A stretch of 64,000 nt of DNA. Origin: JANNSX01 sp046348995 (GTDB lineage Bacteria; Pseudomonadota; Alphaproteobacteria; Rhizobiales; Hyphomicrobiaceae). Both the position numbers and the translations under genes were made by a program. The stretch is from NCBI GenBank assembly GCA_046348995.1, contig JAXMDB010000004.1:62001-126000 (forward strand), in the 5' to 3' direction. Shown here one piece after another: positions 61,941 through 64,000 of the stretch. How positions within the stretch are numbered: the first letter of the stretch is position 1; each line of letters starts with the position of its first letter. The notes below the pieces were generated by a model, which ran no database searches, was not told the DNA's origin, and worked only from the letters and a program-made list of their open reading frames with translations.

Positions 61941-62765
61941 TCACTTCTTCTTCAAATGGCGGCTGCGCACGATGTACTTCGTGGTCGACTTGTTCTTGCG
62001 GGTCTTCTTGCCCTTGGTCGAGATGCCCCAGGGCGTCATCCAGTGCTTGCCGCCCTTGGTGCGGCCGCCGTTGGGATGATCGACCGGGTTCATCATGACC
62101 GAGCGGACCGTCGGGCGGATGCCCATCCAGCGCGAGCGGCCGGCCTTGCCGATCACCCGGTTCATATGATCCGGGTTCGACACGGCGCCGACGGTGCCCA
62201 TGCACTCGGCGCGAACCATGCGCGTCTCGCCCGAGTTGAGGCGAAGGATCGCGTAGCCCTGATCGCGGCCGACGAGCTGCGCGTAGGTGCCGGCCGAGCG
62301 TGCGAGCTGCCCGCCCTTGCCGATGTGCATCTCGACGTTGTGGACGATCGTGCCGATCGGCATGGCGCCGAGCGGCATCGCGTTGCCCGGCTTCACGTCG
62401 ACCTTGGCGCCCGACACCACCGTGTCGCCGGCGGCCAGGCGCTGCGGCGCGAGGATGTAGGCCTGCTCGCCGTCCTGGTAGCGAATGAGCGCGATGAAAG
62501 CCGAGCGATTGGGATCGTACTCGAGCCGCTCGACCGTCGCCGGCACGTCGTATTTGCGCCGCTTGAAGTCGACCATGCGGTAGGCGCGCTTGTGACCGCC
62601 GCCTTTGCGGAAGGCGGTCAAGCGGCCGTAGTTGTTCCTGCCGCCGGACTTGTTCAGTCCCTCGGTCAGGCCCTTCACGGGCTTGCCCTTCCACAGAGCC
62701 GAGCGATCGACCAGCACGAGGTGCCGGAGGCTCGGTGTCGTCGGGTTGTATGTCTTCAGAGCCAT
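61941..62765 (-). CDS. rplB: 50S ribosomal protein L2
   Basis: 274 residues. MALKTYNPTTPSLRHLVLVDRSALWKGKPVKGLTEGLNKSGGRNNYGRLT and the peptidyl-transferase-proximal TVRSVMMNPVDHPNGGRTKGGKHWMTPWG are diagnostic; the His in NPVDHPNGG is conserved. Confidence 0.98.
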   Translation of the reverse strand: MALKTYNPTTPSLRHLVLVDRSALWKGKPVKGLTEGLNKSGGRNNYGRLTAFRKGGGHKRAYRMVDFKRRKYDVPATVERLEYDPNRSAFIALIRYQDGEQAYILAPQRLAAGDTVVSGAKVDVKPGNAMPLGAMPIGTIVHNVEMHIGKGGQLARSAGTYAQLVGRDQGYAILRLNSGETRMVRAECMGTVGAVSNPDHMNRVIGKAGRSRWMGIRPTVRSVMMNPVDHPNGGRTKGGKHWMTPWGISTKGKKTRKNKSTTKYIVRSRHLKKK

Positions 62766-62776
62766 CGTTTAAACTC

Positions 62777-63070
62777 CTAGAGCCCCGTCGTCACGTCGAT
62801 CGTCTGCCCTGCCTCGAGGGTGACGATCGCTTTCTTGACGGCGCCCTGACGTCCGGGAATGCCACGGAAGGTTTTGGTCTTGCCCTTGCGGACGAGCGTG
62901 TTGACCGACTTCACCTTCACCTTGAACAGCTGCTCGACAGCCTTCTTGATGTCGGGTTTCGAGGCGTCATGGCGAACCTTGAAGACGACCTGATTGGCTT
63001 CGGAGGAAGCCGTCGCCTTCTCGGTGATCACCGGCGCCAGGATGATGTCGTAGGCCTTGAGCGGTTTCAT
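62777..63070 (-). CDS. rplW: 50S ribosomal protein L23
   Basis: 97 residues. YDIILAPVITEKATASSEANQVVFKVRHDASKPDIKKAVEQLFKVKVKSVNTLVRKGKTKTFRG is the family core. It surrounds the exit tunnel and docks trigger factor, whose gene is also in this window. Confidence 0.97.
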   Translation of the reverse strand: MKPLKAYDIILAPVITEKATASSEANQVVFKVRHDASKPDIKKAVEQLFKVKVKSVNTLVRKGKTKTFRGIPGRQGAVKKAIVTLEAGQTIDVTTGL

Positions 63071-63081
63071 CTCATCTGTCC

Positions 63082-63720
63082 TCAGCTACCGGCCTTGTCG
63101 GCGGCGAAGCGCGCCTCGATGGCGGCGACCGCGTCCTTGGTCAGCACCAGCGTCTTGCGGCGCAGGATGTCGTAGACGTTGAGGCCGGCGGCCGGGAGCA
63201 CGTCGATCTCGGGAATGTTGCGCGCGGCCCGGGCGAAGTTGGCATCGACCTCGGCGCCGGCGATGATCAGCGCGTTCGTCAAACCGAGCTTCTCGAAGCG
63301 GGCACGCAAGCCGGCGGTCTTGGCCTCGGCGGCCTCGGCCTTCTCGATCACGATGATCTCGGACGCCTTCGACTTGGCCGACAGCGCGTGCCTCAGAGCC
63401 AGCGACCGCACCTTCTTGGGCATGTCGTGGGCGTGGCTGCGCGGCAGCGGACCGAAGGCTTTGCCGCCGCCCCGGAACTGGGGCGCGCCCTTGTCCGAGT
63501 GACGGGCGCCGCCGGTGCCCTTCTGCTTGTACATCTTCTTGCCGGTGACCTTCACCTCGGCGCGGGTCTTCGCCTTGTGCGTACCGGCGCGCCGCTTGGC
63601 GAGCTGATAGCGCACCATGCGATGAATGAGGTCCTCGCGCGGGTCGAGACCGAAGATCTCGTCCTTGAGATCGATCGTGCCCGCCTTGCCGGCGTCGAGC
63701 GTGGTGACTTCGGCCTTCAT
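63082..63720 (-). CDS. rplD: 50S ribosomal protein L4
   Basis: 212 residues. LHRMVRYQLAKRRAGTHKAKTRAEVKVTGKKMYKQKGTGGARHSDKGAPQFRGGGKAFGPLPRSHAHDMPKKVRSLALRHALS is the tunnel-loop core (first residues are IHRMV in this protein). The ATG at 63720 follows the rplC stop by 1 bp. In enterobacteria L4 regulates the S10 operon; not shown here. Confidence 0.97.
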   Translation of the reverse strand: MKAEVTTLDAGKAGTIDLKDEIFGLDPREDLIHRMVRYQLAKRRAGTHKAKTRAEVKVTGKKMYKQKGTGGARHSDKGAPQFRGGGKAFGPLPRSHAHDMPKKVRSLALRHALSAKSKASEIIVIEKAEAAEAKTAGLRARFEKLGLTNALIIAGAEVDANFARAARNIPEIDVLPAAGLNVYDILRRKTLVLTKDAVAAIEARFAADKAGS

Positions 63721-63721
63721 C

Positions 63722-64000
63722 TTACTTGCCCCCCTTGGCTTTCGCCTTGGCGGCGTCACGGACCAGCACCCAGCCCCCCTTGGCGCCGGGTACAGCGCCC
63801 TTGATCAACACGAGGCCGCGCTCGGTATCGATCCGAACGACCTCGAGATTCTGGGTCGTGACCCTGACGTCGCCCATATGGCCGGCCATGCGCTTGTTCT
63901 TGAACACCTTGCCGGGGTCCTGGCGGCCGCCGGTCGAGCCGTGGCTGCGGTGGCTGACCGAGACGCCGTGCGTCGCGCGCAGGCCGCCGAAGTTGTGCCG
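63722..64000 (-). CDS. rplC: 50S ribosomal protein L3 (C-terminal part; start lies beyond the window)
   Basis: The frame is open from the window edge to a TAA at 63722-63724 (about 92 residues). RHNFGGLRATHGVSVSHRSHGSTGGRQDPGKVFKNKRMAGHMG and VVRIDTERGLVLIKGAVPGAKGGWVLVRDA are the L3 C-terminal core. Its end is Lys/Ala-rich (AKAKAKGGK). The Gln in GGRQDPG is the residue methylated by PrmB in E. coli. Confidence 0.97.
   Translation of the reverse strand, partial: RHNFGGLRATHGVSVSHRSHGSTGGRQDPGKVFKNKRMAGHMGDVRVTTQNLEVVRIDTERGLVLIKGAVPGAKGGWVLVRDAAKAKAKGGK

Overview
The window is a stretch of a high-GC alphaproteobacterial chromosome. The ntrC-ntrB-dusB-ispDF block, the lon-clpX-clpP-tig cluster, and an S10-spc-alpha ribosomal cluster with adk (not rpmJ) after secY all point to Hyphomicrobiales (Rhizobiales) or a close relative. 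Genus cannot be fixed from sequence reading alone. Most genes start with ATG or GTG, many are joined by 4-bp ATGA/GTGA overlaps, and intergenic gaps often carry GC-rich palindromes. No rRNA, CRISPR array, prophage or intact insertion sequence was seen; there is one tRNA (Leu, anticodon UAG).

Layout. 1-3949 (minus): nitrogen two-component system ntrB/ntrC (ntrC runs off the left edge) with dusB upstream. 4102-8970 (plus): bifunctional isoprenoid enzyme ispDF, a MarR regulator, cinA/pncC, an AIM24-like protein and an apparently fused pteridine reductase-dihydroneopterin aldolase. 9148-18768: mixed metabolism and signalling, comprising a glucosaminidase-like hydrolase, FAD-linked oxidase plus GST, a PepSY protein with an OmpR/EnvZ-type pair, an MFS carrier, a GNAT enzyme, a Rieske oxygenase and a YeaQ-type membrane protein. 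18965-19864: a lower-GC unknown gene interrupted by one in-frame TAA. 19865-22835: a CoxE-like VWA protein and a cholesterol-oxidase-like GMC enzyme. 22907-29558 (minus): the protein-quality-control block tig, clpP, clpX and lon, headed by tRNA-Leu. 29760-44747: accessory and housekeeping genes, including FecR-like protein, HU, HDAC-family hydrolase, sulfotransferase, ChaC, FIST protein, an agmatinase-like/DUF6282-like/GFA operon, kdsA and an MFS carrier. 44749-49604: a zeta-toxin-like kinase and small protein coupled to aspS, then a Bcr/CflA carrier and pdxH. 50282-64000 (minus): rplC (partial) through rplQ, the main ribosomal protein operon with secY, adk and rpoA.

How it works together. 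The right-hand 14 kb supplies translation, secretion (SecY) and transcription (RpoA). The 23-29 kb block folds new chains (trigger factor) and degrades them (ClpXP, Lon); a heat-shock-like promoter is visible in front of lon. The left edge handles nitrogen control and isoprenoid precursors. The rest is accessory, and no single large unknown system is evident. The items most worth following up are the FolM-FolB fusion, the His-rich trigger factor tail, the aspS-coupled zeta-like module, the interrupted low-GC gene, the ureohydrolase-DUF6282 operon, a hairpin over the cinA ribosome binding site, and a family of intergenic palindromes at three loci.
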